From the NCBI RefSeq assembly GCF_001949145.1, contig NW_019091404.1:1124077-1188076 (forward strand): 64,000 nt of DNA, given 5' to 3'. This document shows positions 12,401 to 23,100 of this stretch, one piece after another. The stretch's first letter is position 1, and each line of letters starts with the position of its first letter. This stretch comes from Acanthaster planci. Taxonomy: Eukaryota; Echinodermata; Asteroidea; Valvatida; Acanthasteridae. The position numbers and the translations under genes were made by a program. The notes below the pieces were generated by a model, which was not told the origin of the DNA, made no database searches, and saw only the letters and a program-made list of their open reading frames with translations.

Positions 12401-15400
12401 CGGTAGTCTCTTGTTTTGTTAGAGCAACAGGTGTCGTCTTTGAGACACTGAGCTGTGGGAAACCGGCCGTAAGGGTGCCCTTGCATGCAGCATTTGAACC
12501 GAGTTCAAAATGAATGGTGATGTTGATGGACCACGGCCGAACATAGAATTTCTCTGGGGAGAAAAAAAAAAAAGAGACAAAATGCTCCAATAACAAACAA
12601 ACTTGTCCAAAATCTTCGTTTTTCAACACATGTAGGAGTAACATTGGCTAAAAAGATGTGCATTGATTAAAATCTGCATTCCAAGGATGAAAACATCTGA
12701 AAGTTTATTTCCAAAAAGTCAACACTGTATACACCAATTTTTTCATACAATTTCCTCAATGCAATAAATGTAATGAGTGACGGCAAATAATTAAATCCTG
12801 AGGTCCCAAGCATGCTACCAATTTATCGCTTCTTGAAATTTCCAAAAATTAACATAATATAAACATGCTTTGACAGTTGAAAAATTGAGTTTGAAGGATA
12901 GGAGGGAAAAAGAGAAAAAGATGATTAAAATTCTGACAGAAATACAAATACGTACTGTTCCACGGAACAGCTGTGGCGACAACATCTCTTATGACAGCAC
13001 AGTCAAAAGTCTCAATACGAATGTTCTTCCTGTCAAAAAAATAATGGAATACTTTTTACGAGAAGCACCTTTACACTGCAAACTTTGTCAAAAGCGGCAA
13101 GCAGTGGTAAACTGATTTTTTTTCCTTCATATGAATCAAACTGTATTGAGCATAGCGTTGTTACCAATTGGTTATAAAATCATTATTAATCATTTCTGGT
13201 AATGACACCAAGGATTCCTTAAAAGTGCCCCTGGCAATGTACCTCCTAAGCCTGAAGAAACCTGTGGAGAGGAGACAATGAGAAGCAGTTACAGTTTTAG
13301 AGATGGAAGGAAAACCCCCGAGGAATATTCTGGGTAAAACCTCACGGAATCAGGTAGGGACTGAAAACCCAATTCACATGTAGGCCGAGCCGGGATTCAA
13401 ACCCGGACCGCAGAGGTTGAAGGCAAGGAAAAAAACCTATACGCCAACCTGACTCCCCTAATTTCATTGCCAGTTCAAATTCTCGAAATGCAATTTCAAT
13501 ATGAACTCGATACAAACAACAGAGTAAAATTGCTGGTGTCTACCAGATGGCTTGAGGGGCAAATGCGGGCCCCCAGTCCCATCCAAAGGAAGACTGCTCC
13601 TTGCGGATGAAGTTGGGGTGGCATATGCCGTGCTGGACATCAGGGGGGCAGTCCGGGGGGACGTCGTAGGCCGTGTGGGCTTTCCACTGGCTCTGCGCGT
13701 ACTTCACAGCTGAGCTGAAGGCCACAGAAATTGTGTTGGTCCCCTCCTACATACGGGTCAAAAGTTCCAATGTGTCAAGTACCAATTCTGACGGCACAAA
13801 CTTAGGGGGTGGAGGTTGGACATCCCTCCAGAAGTTTTGCACACTCAATTACAACTAGTCCACCCGAGACATCAAACTCCACGGGAATTTGGACTGTAGA
13901 CCTTGTTAGTTGATGGACAGGGGGGGTCTTGGGAGGGTTCAGCATCTTCATCATGACACTAGGGTAGATATTAGGCTGAAAGCCGGGAAATATTTTAAGG
14001 CCATGGGATGGTTCAAAATTTTTAGCAAAGGTTGAACATTATTAGAGATGAAGGGCCTGTTTGTTTCACGTGGATTTGGATCTTGATCGGTGATCCCAAT
14101 GGCGGTTTGTTCCATCTATTAAAAGAGCTCTGGTGTAGGGCTGTGCTGAATATCCAAATATCTGTGTATTTGATCGAGTACTGAATATTCAAATATTATT
14201 TTCCAAATTTGAATATTCAAATGCAAAGTTCATGAAAAGGAAGGGAGAATTTTTCTTTTTCAAATGAGAAAAACTGCACTTTGGAGGCTTGTTTCAAGTA
14301 GATCAAATGGAAAGCCACAGAAACCTTACAACAATTCAAAAATTAAATTATTCATTACAAAATTTTAAAGGATAAGAAGTATCTAAATCTTGCTAAATGA
14401 TGGCTGAAGAGACGTCCAGATGTGAGAAGCTATTACAGTGATTAAAATGTACAATTGTTTGCATTCTTGCAACTGATTTTGTATATGGTTTGTTCATCAA
14501 TAATCTGCCAGTCGGTAAGACCGAATGTTCAGATATTCGATCGAATTGAAGGTGGAATATTCGAATAGTGAATAATTCAAATTGACTCAGCCCTACTCTG
14601 GTGTCAGGGAACCAACGACGGATTACTGTGAAAGAAACAGGCCAATGATGGAAGTTGTACAGAAATGGGAGGCAATACTCAGATAATATTATTGCAAATT
14701 ATTTATTAACAGTCTCCCAAAGCGTAGAGAATGGGAGACGGGGCTCCACAGATATCAGGGGAGGACTTTGTTAAATCTCATGAGGCCACTTAGAATGTGT
14801 AATGAGAACTGGTATTTCGTGTGAAGTCATTCCACGGGTTTCAAAGTCAAACTGTAAGCATTAGCAACAAATCCTGCAACATACACGTTCTACATACTCA
14901 CTTTGAGGACATTTTTCACGTTAAACTCGTAGCGGATGAACATGTTTTCAGACTTCCCAACTGACTTGCCATTGATTGTGACCATTGAAATGGTGTCCAG
15001 GCCCTCGCAGATGAGCAAAACATTTTTGAGAGCCAGTTGCTCCTTTGTTACTAAAACAAGAGGAAAACTTGGCCGTCACGTAATGGCTTAAGAAAGCACT
15101 GAGCATAAAAAACATTGAATATGTCAAAAATGAGGAAAAAAAAGTAGGAAGTGCGGTTAAAAAACACTCATGATCCTTGACTGCTTACGGTTGAACTTCC
15201 TCGAGAAGGTCCAGTTGTTGTTTGCCACCCAACGATAATTGACATCGTTACTTTCCATGTACGGTTCATCGATCTTCTTGGCCGCCATCAAGGCTGTGTA
15301 CACACCCCCAGGCACAGTGGCAGGCACCGTGATACCTCCATAAACAATACAAATCACAGTTACATTGTAAAAAATATCGCCCATGGAATTTAACAGGCAA

Positions 15401-16056
15401 TGATATACCAGACTCCAAACACCAGACAAAAGCAAGATATCACCGCCTGTAACCAGGAGGTGGTAGGTTTCGGTCCCACATGGTTAAACTTGTGAAATTT
15501 TTTTCTAATGTACTCTTCGAAAGCTCCAAGCACAAAGCACTCCTAAAGTTGATTTGCAAAAGGTAGTAAATGTTGGAAGCCTGACTGATGGTACAACAAT
15601 AGAGGGGTGGGAAAAGGCTACCCCGTAAGTTTCCCGATCATTTCTTTGAATATTAAACCTTGAATTAATTTTCCTTTCGTGGGGGAGGGAATGAAAAGGG
15701 GGGTGGATTGAGCTTGTGGGCCTCCGAGTTTGACCATGTATTCCGCATGCATCGCTAGAGATTAAGCATGGCACATGCCGACTGCAAAATCAGGAAGGCT
15801 TTTAGTGATGGTGCAGTTACTGCAAGCTTAATGCCAGCTAAAATGCAGAGAAAAGGGACGACACCTTCTTCTACATGTAAATAACAGGCTTTCCCAATGT
15901 ACAAAAAATGTACATCGATCAAGTGTTTATCTATGGCTTACTTTTATTTGCATTGGTGAGTGACCATGTCCCACCCAGGTCGATCCTGGTTTCTGCTCCG
16001 GTCCACTGGAAGCAAACCGCCAAGGTTAACGCCAGTAAGGAAATGTGGACTTCCAT
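6427..16056 (-). CDS. MANBA: Beta-mannosidase (lysosomal, GH2), complete 16-exon gene
   Basis: Exons in transcription order: 15942-16056, 15189-15335, 14902-15050, 13544-13746, 12956-13029, 12375-12553, 11778-11937, 10963-11267, 10078-10157, 9562-9752, 8831-9010, 8314-8411, 8042-8186, 7449-7657, 6767-6949, 6427-6660. All junctions are GT-AG and in phase. The product is 883 aa, close to the human 879. Residues 1-21 look like a signal peptide, fitting lysosomal entry. The sugar-binding domain contains the PPDCPP stretch and SFGWDWGP. The acid/base glutamate lies in WSANNENE (about E462) and the nucleophile in RFASEYG (about E558). The C-terminal domain ends in [20 protein letters not shown]. 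Family knowledge: it removes the terminal beta-1,4-mannose in N-glycan degradation. The start has G at -3 and +4. Its 5' end faces UBE4B. Introns hold a SINE (13225-13460) and nested MITEs (14053-14643). Exon boundaries are my manual reconstruction. Confidence 0.97.
11496..11612 (-). mobile_element. Palindromic MITE, GGCCTGTTTGTTTCA family
   Basis: One end reads GGCCTGTTTGTTTCACAGG followed by GATC-rich sequence. Read on the minus strand, the body matches the copies at 14053-14643 and 60419-60560 (shared CTGGTTCTGGTGTC-like and GAACCAACG segments). It lies in intron 7 of the beta-mannosidase gene. The far end is degenerate, so that boundary is approximate. Confidence 0.6.
13225..13460 (-). 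mobile_element. tRNA-derived SINE (minus orientation)
   Basis: On the minus strand a box-A-like TGGCGTATAGG lies about 40 nt before a box-B-like GGTTTGAATCC (plus 13393-13403), which differs by one base from the GGTTCGAATCC consensus. A T-rich, weakly conserved tail follows. This is an internal RNA polymerase III promoter layout with no tRNA cloverleaf, hence a SINE and not a tRNA gene. It lies in intron 4 of beta-mannosidase. Confidence 0.75.
14053..14643. mobile_element. Palindromic MITE interrupted by a hAT-like MITE
   Basis: The outer ends are GGGCCTGTTTGTTTCACG (from 14053) and the inverted AAAGAAACAGGCC (to 14643). The interior outside 14136-14603 matches 60419-60560. The body is split by the element at 14136-14595, giving a relative age: outer element first, hAT-like element second. 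It lies in intron 3 of beta-mannosidase. Confidence 0.75.
14136..14595 (+). mobile_element. hAT-type MITE copy 1, with exact 8-bp target duplication
   Basis: The terminal inverted repeat is TAGGGCTG (14136-14143) with CAGCCCTA (14588-14595). It is flanked on both sides by CTCTGGTG (14128-14135 and 14596-14603). An 8-bp duplication and a TAGGGCTG end are typical of hAT elements. The 460-bp AT-rich body aligns along its length with 17883-18350. No coding capacity. Confidence 0.9.
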
Positions 16057-16622
16057 TGCAACGTCCCAGCTGACTGTCAAAATCCTGCAGCACTGGGGAG
16101 ACATTATCCATTACATTGACCATGTGTGTTTTCAGTTGCTTTCATCCACTGTAATCTTGCCAAATACCCTGAATAACTTTATTTTTCATGGAGAAAAGTA
16201 AGCCAAATGCTCAGTATGGTCAACAAACTCTCAATAAGGTGCATTTGATGACCATAGCTTCTACAAGTTGACACAGGGTTTAACCTCATCCGCAAGGATT
16301 TATTAATCCCAATATTTGTTATTTAATAATAGGACCGTCACTGTATCATAAGTCGACCATCACCTTTTCTGATTCACGGTTCTCAAAGATTATTTTCAAA
16401 AGGGGATATAATGTCAAACATCTCCCACAGGATTGACCAACAGGGCCAGCAGTAAAATCAGGCCTAAAGTTTGTGTAACACACTTCCATATCAACTAGCT
16501 TCAGAGGTTGGAAAACCTAGCAATGGCTCGTGGATCTTCTACTCCATGTACTTAGCCACAGAGGTGGGTTTTCGCATTTTTTTAAAATTTCTATTAAAGT
16601 AAAAAATCTCTTCCTACCTCCT

Positions 16623-16824
16623 TGGTAAAACACAGTATACGGACAACACTTGATGCCTCTGTGAGTGTCAGAGAGTTGTCTCAAAAAGTGTTTTCTAACA
16701 TGTCTAAGAAAATGCTTCAGAATTTTCTCAGCTATTAAATTTTCAATTTTTAGGACTTGTTATCACTTTCTGATGGTTGATAAAATGGGAAGATTAGTGT
16801 TGTCCGTATATGAAACTCTTTCCC
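16623..16824. mobile_element. MITE, ATACGGACA family, in the promoter interval
   Basis: The left end contains GTATACGGACAACACT and the right end the inverted AGTGTTGTCCGTATATG then AAACTCTTTCCC. Interior AGGACTTGTTATCACTTTCT matches the other family members. It lies between the divergent starts of beta-mannosidase and UBE4B. Confidence 0.65.
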
Positions 16825-16967
16825 AGTCGTAGTCATAGGCCCCCACCTGATGTTTGGTGTCAGATCATAGAATTTTGTGTAACCAGAGATCTAGAGGAGA
16901 AAAAAAACAACTGTTAAAGTAGATGCGACGACCGCCCTCTCCATCCAAAAGATAGCCACACCGCGTA

Positions 16968-17066
16968 GTCATGTGATCGAACCACTCAATTTTCCAAAAA
17001 TAGAGTAACAGCGCACAGGTTAGCGCAAGTGCGCAAGCGCAGCGCAACCGAACCAATAAAACGTCA
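16968..17066. promoter_or_regulatory. Candidate divergent promoter elements (MANBA/UBE4B)
   Basis: This GC-richer patch lies 110-210 bp upstream of the UBE4B start. It holds an M-box/E-box-like TCATGTGA (16969-16976), an NRF1-like TGCGCAAGCGCA (17030-17041), a CCAAT (17053-17057) and a CRE half-site ACGTCA (17061-17066). Such clusters are usual in TATA-less housekeeping promoters. The motifs are seen; their activity is inferred. The beta-mannosidase start is about 0.9 kb away, so service to that gene is less certain. Confidence 0.4.
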
Positions 17067-17174
17067 CAATCAATGGCTGCCCAGTAGGAAAAACATCTTT
17101 CTGCGGAACTTATTCTTTTTCTCCCGAATACTTTGACCGTTTCCCTCACATTTTGCATAGCCATAGATCCGATC

Positions 17175-20100
17175 ATGAGTGAGTTAACCCCTGACGAGGT
17201 ATGAACCAAAAATGAGTTGGTGTTTGATAAGTAACAAACTTTTTTAAGAAGATGGCAACTCACACTTTTTTGTGCGGTGATCATGCATGATCATCATCAC
17301 GATGATTTGTCATTGTAATTATCCAGCAGCGGCACGGGGCATTGTCATTGGCTTTATCGCTCATGTTCTGTGCACAATCATATTGGAGTTCCAGAAAGAG
17401 TTCCATATACGGACACTCACAAACCGCATAAGCCAAGTATGAGAATGACTGCCTAGGCTAAGTTTTATGATTTATAAAACCCCGTGAACTGTGCTAGTTT
17501 TGGGCTTCGACATCTGCCGCTCTAGGGACCTCAAACCCTACAGTTCTGGGGATGTATGAGACTGGTCTTAAAACTTTTTTGTATGTTTTCCTGCTAAATT
17601 AGAATTTTTAGGACATATTATTGGGTTTCAGACGGCTAATGAAAAATAAATTCTGTCATGTCTGTCCGTATATGGAACTCTTTCCGACCTTTCACCATTT
17701 GTAAGTTAGCCACACCCTTTTAACAACCCAATGAAATTTGTTCAAACATTGACAGACGCCCTAGTTGAGTTTTCTTTACCTCAGAATTGTTTTATGCCCT
17801 GCACCCACTTTTTTGTGTAACGCTAGGCCTAATTGGACGACATTTCTTGTCAACGCAATTGTACCATAAAATCAGTTCATGATAAGGCTGTGCCGAATAT
17901 CCCATCGATTATCGAGTATTCAAATAGTATTTTCTGAATTTGAATATAAGAATGCAGAATTCATGAAAAAGAAGGGAAAATTTTGTTTTGTTTTAAAGGA
18001 GAAAAATTGTACTATGGAGGCTTGTTTCAAGCAGATGCAATTGAAAAGTGACAGAAATCTCACGATTCACAAATTAAATTATTTATTAAACAATTTAAAA
18101 GGAATAGAAATTTTTATCAGAAAAAGAAGTATTGTTCATCTCTTAAATCTTGCTAAATCATGACTGGAGATACTCCTAGACGTGAGACTGTAGTGAATAG
18201 AATGTACAATTGTTTGCGTTATTGCAACTGATTTCGTATATGCTTTGTTCATTGACAATCTGCCTGTTGGTAAGATGAAATATTCGGCTATTCACTCGAA
18301 TTGAAGGTCAAATATTCAAAAAGTAAATTATTCGAATTGGCTCAGCCCTAATTCATGACATAAGTACAAGCATTGAAGCCCAACATTATAAATCATGTAT
18401 GTGGATCAGTCGTGTTAACAAATAACATTCCTATTGAATGACATTGAACTAGTGACCGTGGTCACTCTCATGACCAAATTTAGACTAGTGCAAGTATCAA
18501 AAGTAAACATTCTAATATGAAAGTAGAGATAAGTTCCATTGTGATTTAATTTCCTTTTATTTAAAAAACTGTTCAACCATGATTGTACATTTTCTAGCCT
18601 GTTCATGCCATTCATTCCCCGTTCAGAAATTTGTTCATTGCCTGCTTTTCAATTTATGAAAACTTAGAACATTGATTGAACATGTAAATGAGATTAATCC
18701 TGTGTTTTACTGTTGTTATTGTGCAGCTGCACAAAATTCTTACATTATGAGATTCTGTTTTACATTTAAAGACAATTTTACATTGTCACCTTAAAAGTAA
18801 GTGAATGTATTTCTTGAACTTTTGATTTATAATGTGACATTGTTGGTGTGATTGATTGATCTGTATGATTGCTCAATCATTTTATGATTTGTTGATTTTG
18901 CTGCACAATTTGCCGAAAATTGTGGCTTCAGCCAATCGTCTTTTCTTTGTACATGTAATTCTTAGTAGTGTGGGATTGTTTCAAGAAAGGGAAGTAACAT
19001 CTGATTTTCTATTATAAACAAGATTGACGGACGGCACAATGCGATCACGCAATCATGCAACCTGATCATGAGATCATATTGATCAACAGCTCACACCCTG
19101 TGAGTCTCCAGGAAATGTGGAGCTACAGATTTGACTGTCAAGTTTATGTAGCTTCCACGAAACTAACAAATGCCTTATGGGCGTGTTAACATTTCGTGAT
19201 GTTCATGAAATTCATCTCGTTAATTGCTCATGAGATACCGGTACTTGTAAGAAATGAGGTGTGGTGTGTGCCTGTTTTCCAGAAAGTGTCTAATGAACAG
19301 AATTTTTGAGGGGTACACCTAAAAATAGTTGACCTCTGCAGGTCATTACTCACATTATTCTAAGTATCTTTACAATGTGTGGGCTGATGGCTGTTTCAAA
19401 TCATAATCCTTTACCAACGTGAAGTTGTCCATACCAGTTGCGTATATATACCTGTACTGCCTTCAGTCATATCAAGAGTGGGTTGGTTGGTAGATAATCT
19501 GGTAACTGACCAAAAATGTAGCGTAAGTAGTGTGAGTAGGCTCACGTGCAGTGTTTGTCATTTGTGTCTCGCTGTCACTGCTGTGAATGGGTTCTACCTA
19601 TTTAGAAACCTCTCTCTTGAAATGTACAGTACATATAAAGTCATGTCTACATGGTCTAGAGTCTGTGTGGTTTTCAAACCGACGATTCTGAGTCATTGCT
19701 ATGTTAGGTTTGGGTGACCTTACTCTCTGTCAAGGGAACCGTACATCTGCAACCGCATGCTTCATGACGTCTCACACTGTGAGTCACGAATCAACTGAAA
19801 GCTGGAAGACATGAAAATATTTGTACATGTACATGTACACACGTTACATACAGTCGAACCTCGTTAATAAGAGCACTGTAAAGGCAAGATTCTGCTCATA
19901 ACAGCGGAATGGTTGGGTCTCGGTCTTTTGTTTTTCATTGCTTTCATTCCTGATAATACAAGGTTCCTGTTATAACAAGGTAATCTGCCAAGTCCGAAGG
20001 GCCTCTTGTTAACGAGGTTCGACTGTACATGTACATGTGTGCCATGTTACATGTGTATGTGTATACAGCCTTTTGTCACATGTGATTTATATACAGGTTT

Positions 20101-23100
20101 GCAATGTAGACTGGAGACATAGTTTCAGAGGGTAGGAAATTTACACGTGTACCCTTGTCCTGTTGAGGGATACGCACTAATCAACCGAGGAAAGGTTATT
20201 TGATGAGTTTACATACTGTACTGTTCATGTATATGCAATGACCAACAAGCTTCCTCTTTTGTTTATAAACCAGCACATGAAAACTTGAGGCTTGCTCATA
20301 AATCTTCACCAGCTTGGCAAATAAGATATGTGCATTGTAATCAACTTCCTGTTCTGGTGCCATCGCCAGATAGCTCGTACTTGTAAGTTGTTTGAGATAA
20401 AATGGACTGTGAAAGGTTTTATTGTTGATCATCAAGGAATGTCCAGGCACTTTTTGAAATGTGTAGGGAACAGTGGAAATGTTTTGTGTTTACATTGTAG
20501 TAGGATGTTGCAATAAACAGTGTTAAAAACCAATAAAAATCTCATCGTTTGGAGCAAGATCAAATACGTGGCTGTGCAGTATCTGTTGTTGAGGGGAAAT
20601 TTTAGCCAGCAATTTAGCAGGAAGAGACGAGCATTTCTCAGCATTCCATTCTGAAAAGATGGGAGACCAGTAATGTAGTCATTAGATATAAAGGTAGCAA
20701 AATTCCCTCCAGATGCTGTCGGCTGAGAGAAGTTCATAGATTAGTATTACCAAAAGAAGGAAAGCATGCGTCTCCAGCCTACAGTGTGGCCAGACTGTTT
20801 CCATAGAGAAAGGATGTGTTTCATGTTGGAAAGGACTAAACTTTCCACGATTTTGCGGATGTTTTCTGATGGTTGGCCAAGCACAAATGCGACTCAAATT
20901 AACAAAATAAGGTGCAATTTGCCAGAGACCCTTTCGTGACGTCTTGAGGTGAAGGCTATTAAAAGGGTCCTGCATGATTGTGAATCCATAGAAACCCTCA
21001 TCATTTTCCCGGCAGTATGACGTACTTTTTCACCAGGATGCCTGACTGAGAGATACCGAACATGTATCAAAGCAAAGACCTCCAGTTTGTTCTCTCTAAA
21101 GCAAACTGAGACAAAATTACTGGGGAAAAATGGCCGGAAGACCACTTCGGCAGGATCCAATCACAAATCACTTGATTTAGTTTCAAAAATATTCCCCTCA
21201 TTTGTCACCCAGATACGCAGGAGGCGATTAGCACGACTCGACAAAAGCCCACTGGCGGGTGCAGCGAAGGCGACGCCAGCCACTGAGGAGACACCCAATA
21301 AACTCGGGGCCTCATCTGTTACATCAGAGGATGAAGGCGAGGGACAAGGGGCACCTGAGGCGACCCCCGCGTCGCCCAGTGAGGCACCCAGTGAGGGACT
21401 GCAGGCAGCCTCGGGTGCCTTGGAGGCTTCCAGCCAGCCCGGGATGGAAACAGGTTGGTAACGTGTATGGTTGGCTCACTAGAGGTTCCCAGCTTCAAAT
21501 TTTCAACCCTAACCTTCCCAGATCCCTCTAAATCTACCCGGAGGGTCTGGAAGACCTCCCACAATTCAAGAGGAGTAGAACTCGGCCGCCACATCTTGGC
21601 ACTAGGAACGTGATGTCTCTTCAGGAAAGTTGAAATCCAAAATTTCCTGAAAAGTTGGGGCCAACCCTGCCCCCCCTGCTATGCTTTTTTACTTTCTCCC
21701 AGTACTTTCTTCTCAAGTGCACTGACCTTGCACATTTACTGAACAGCTCTGGGTGTTACATTAGTCCTCAAGCAGGTGTCGAGTGATATTAAATGTACTA
21801 TTTTGTACATGTAGTCGTCAGATGACTGTGAAAATGACACATGTAGCAACTCAGTGCACGGCTTATGCTGCGCTGTTTCAAATGAGAGAGTAGCGATTCA
21901 CATTGGCAGAATCCTAATCCAGTGGCTGTGGCTTGGGGTATCACTCCTGGCTATGGCAGATGGCTGCAGCCACCAGGCAGCCACTTCTTATAGGTGCACA
22001 TGTGATTTCCGGCCGCAGCCACAACGTTTTGGATGTGGCTTAAAAGAGCCCGATGACTGTGCCACGGTCCTGTGCGTCTTCAGTGCACCGTTGCAATTAA
22101 TGAGAGGTGAGGTAAAAGTACATGACTTAAAAGGTGGAAGGTCTTTCAGACTATTTGTGAATTTGATGCATCTAGGAAGCACCCCGAAAAAAAAAGGGAT
22201 TTTACAGTCAGGGTAAAAAAGGCCACAGAAACACCTTACTTTTTTACATCTTATCAAACGGAACTGTCAGCCGGTGTATTGTTTCATCACAATACAGACG
22301 AGTCAGCCAGCTCGCTGAGTCAGCCAACGGAAACCATGGAGAGCGCCCCCGACGTCCACGACAGCTTAGATTCCGGCTTCCCGGCGAGCATGGAGATGGA
22401 CTCGGAAACGTGCGACCAAGGGTAAGCGATCCTGTGTTTTCCGCTTCTCTCTTAGCTGTGCCGTGACTTCGCAGAAAGCGAGCAGCCTGTTTCCATCATT
22501 CTCTCATCTGGCTTCTATACCCGTTTCCCCTGCTGTAAACAAAAGATGATCCTCAGTTTCCTGATGTCTGTTGATGTGAGATAGCGAACTCTGCCTTGCA
22601 AATTTAACCAGGGTCAATGTACAATGTACAAAATAATGGAACGTTTAACATTTATGTGCAAAACACTGTTCTTTTCCAAATCCTTAACTGGCAATCAAAT
22701 GACACACTGATGCAGTTATTTTTTATGCATTTTAATTGAACTAGACACTGGTTTACCACAACGTATTTCGTCCATTCTGTGAACTTAACTGCCTGTTGTG
22801 CTACCGAGTAAATTTAAACAAAGAAAACCCCTGTAAGGTTTTGGAGTTAGCATATTTAGATGAATTTAGGGCTGTACAACCCGGCTTCTATTACAAACTT
22901 TGCAAGTGTAGACATATGATTGTCTAGGAAGCTTAAAATTACACTTTCAAGGACCACATCTCTATATCAAAAATATTAAAATGAGCCTATCTGGTTCGTA
23001 AGTGATGTCGTCACAAAGGTCGACGTGCCACGATTTGCAGGCTCCCATTGGACGATCGCTGAAGTTGCGCGTTAACTTCCGGTTCCATGTAAATGGCGAT

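Noticed and set aside
13391-13405. tRNA gene suggested by a B-box
   Set aside because: No cloverleaf can be formed around it. The surrounding sequence fits a SINE.
21854-22216. 120-codon Cys-rich open frame
   Set aside because: It lies in UBE4B intron 2, has no recognisable family, and part of it resembles low-complexity GGCTGCAGCCAC sequence.
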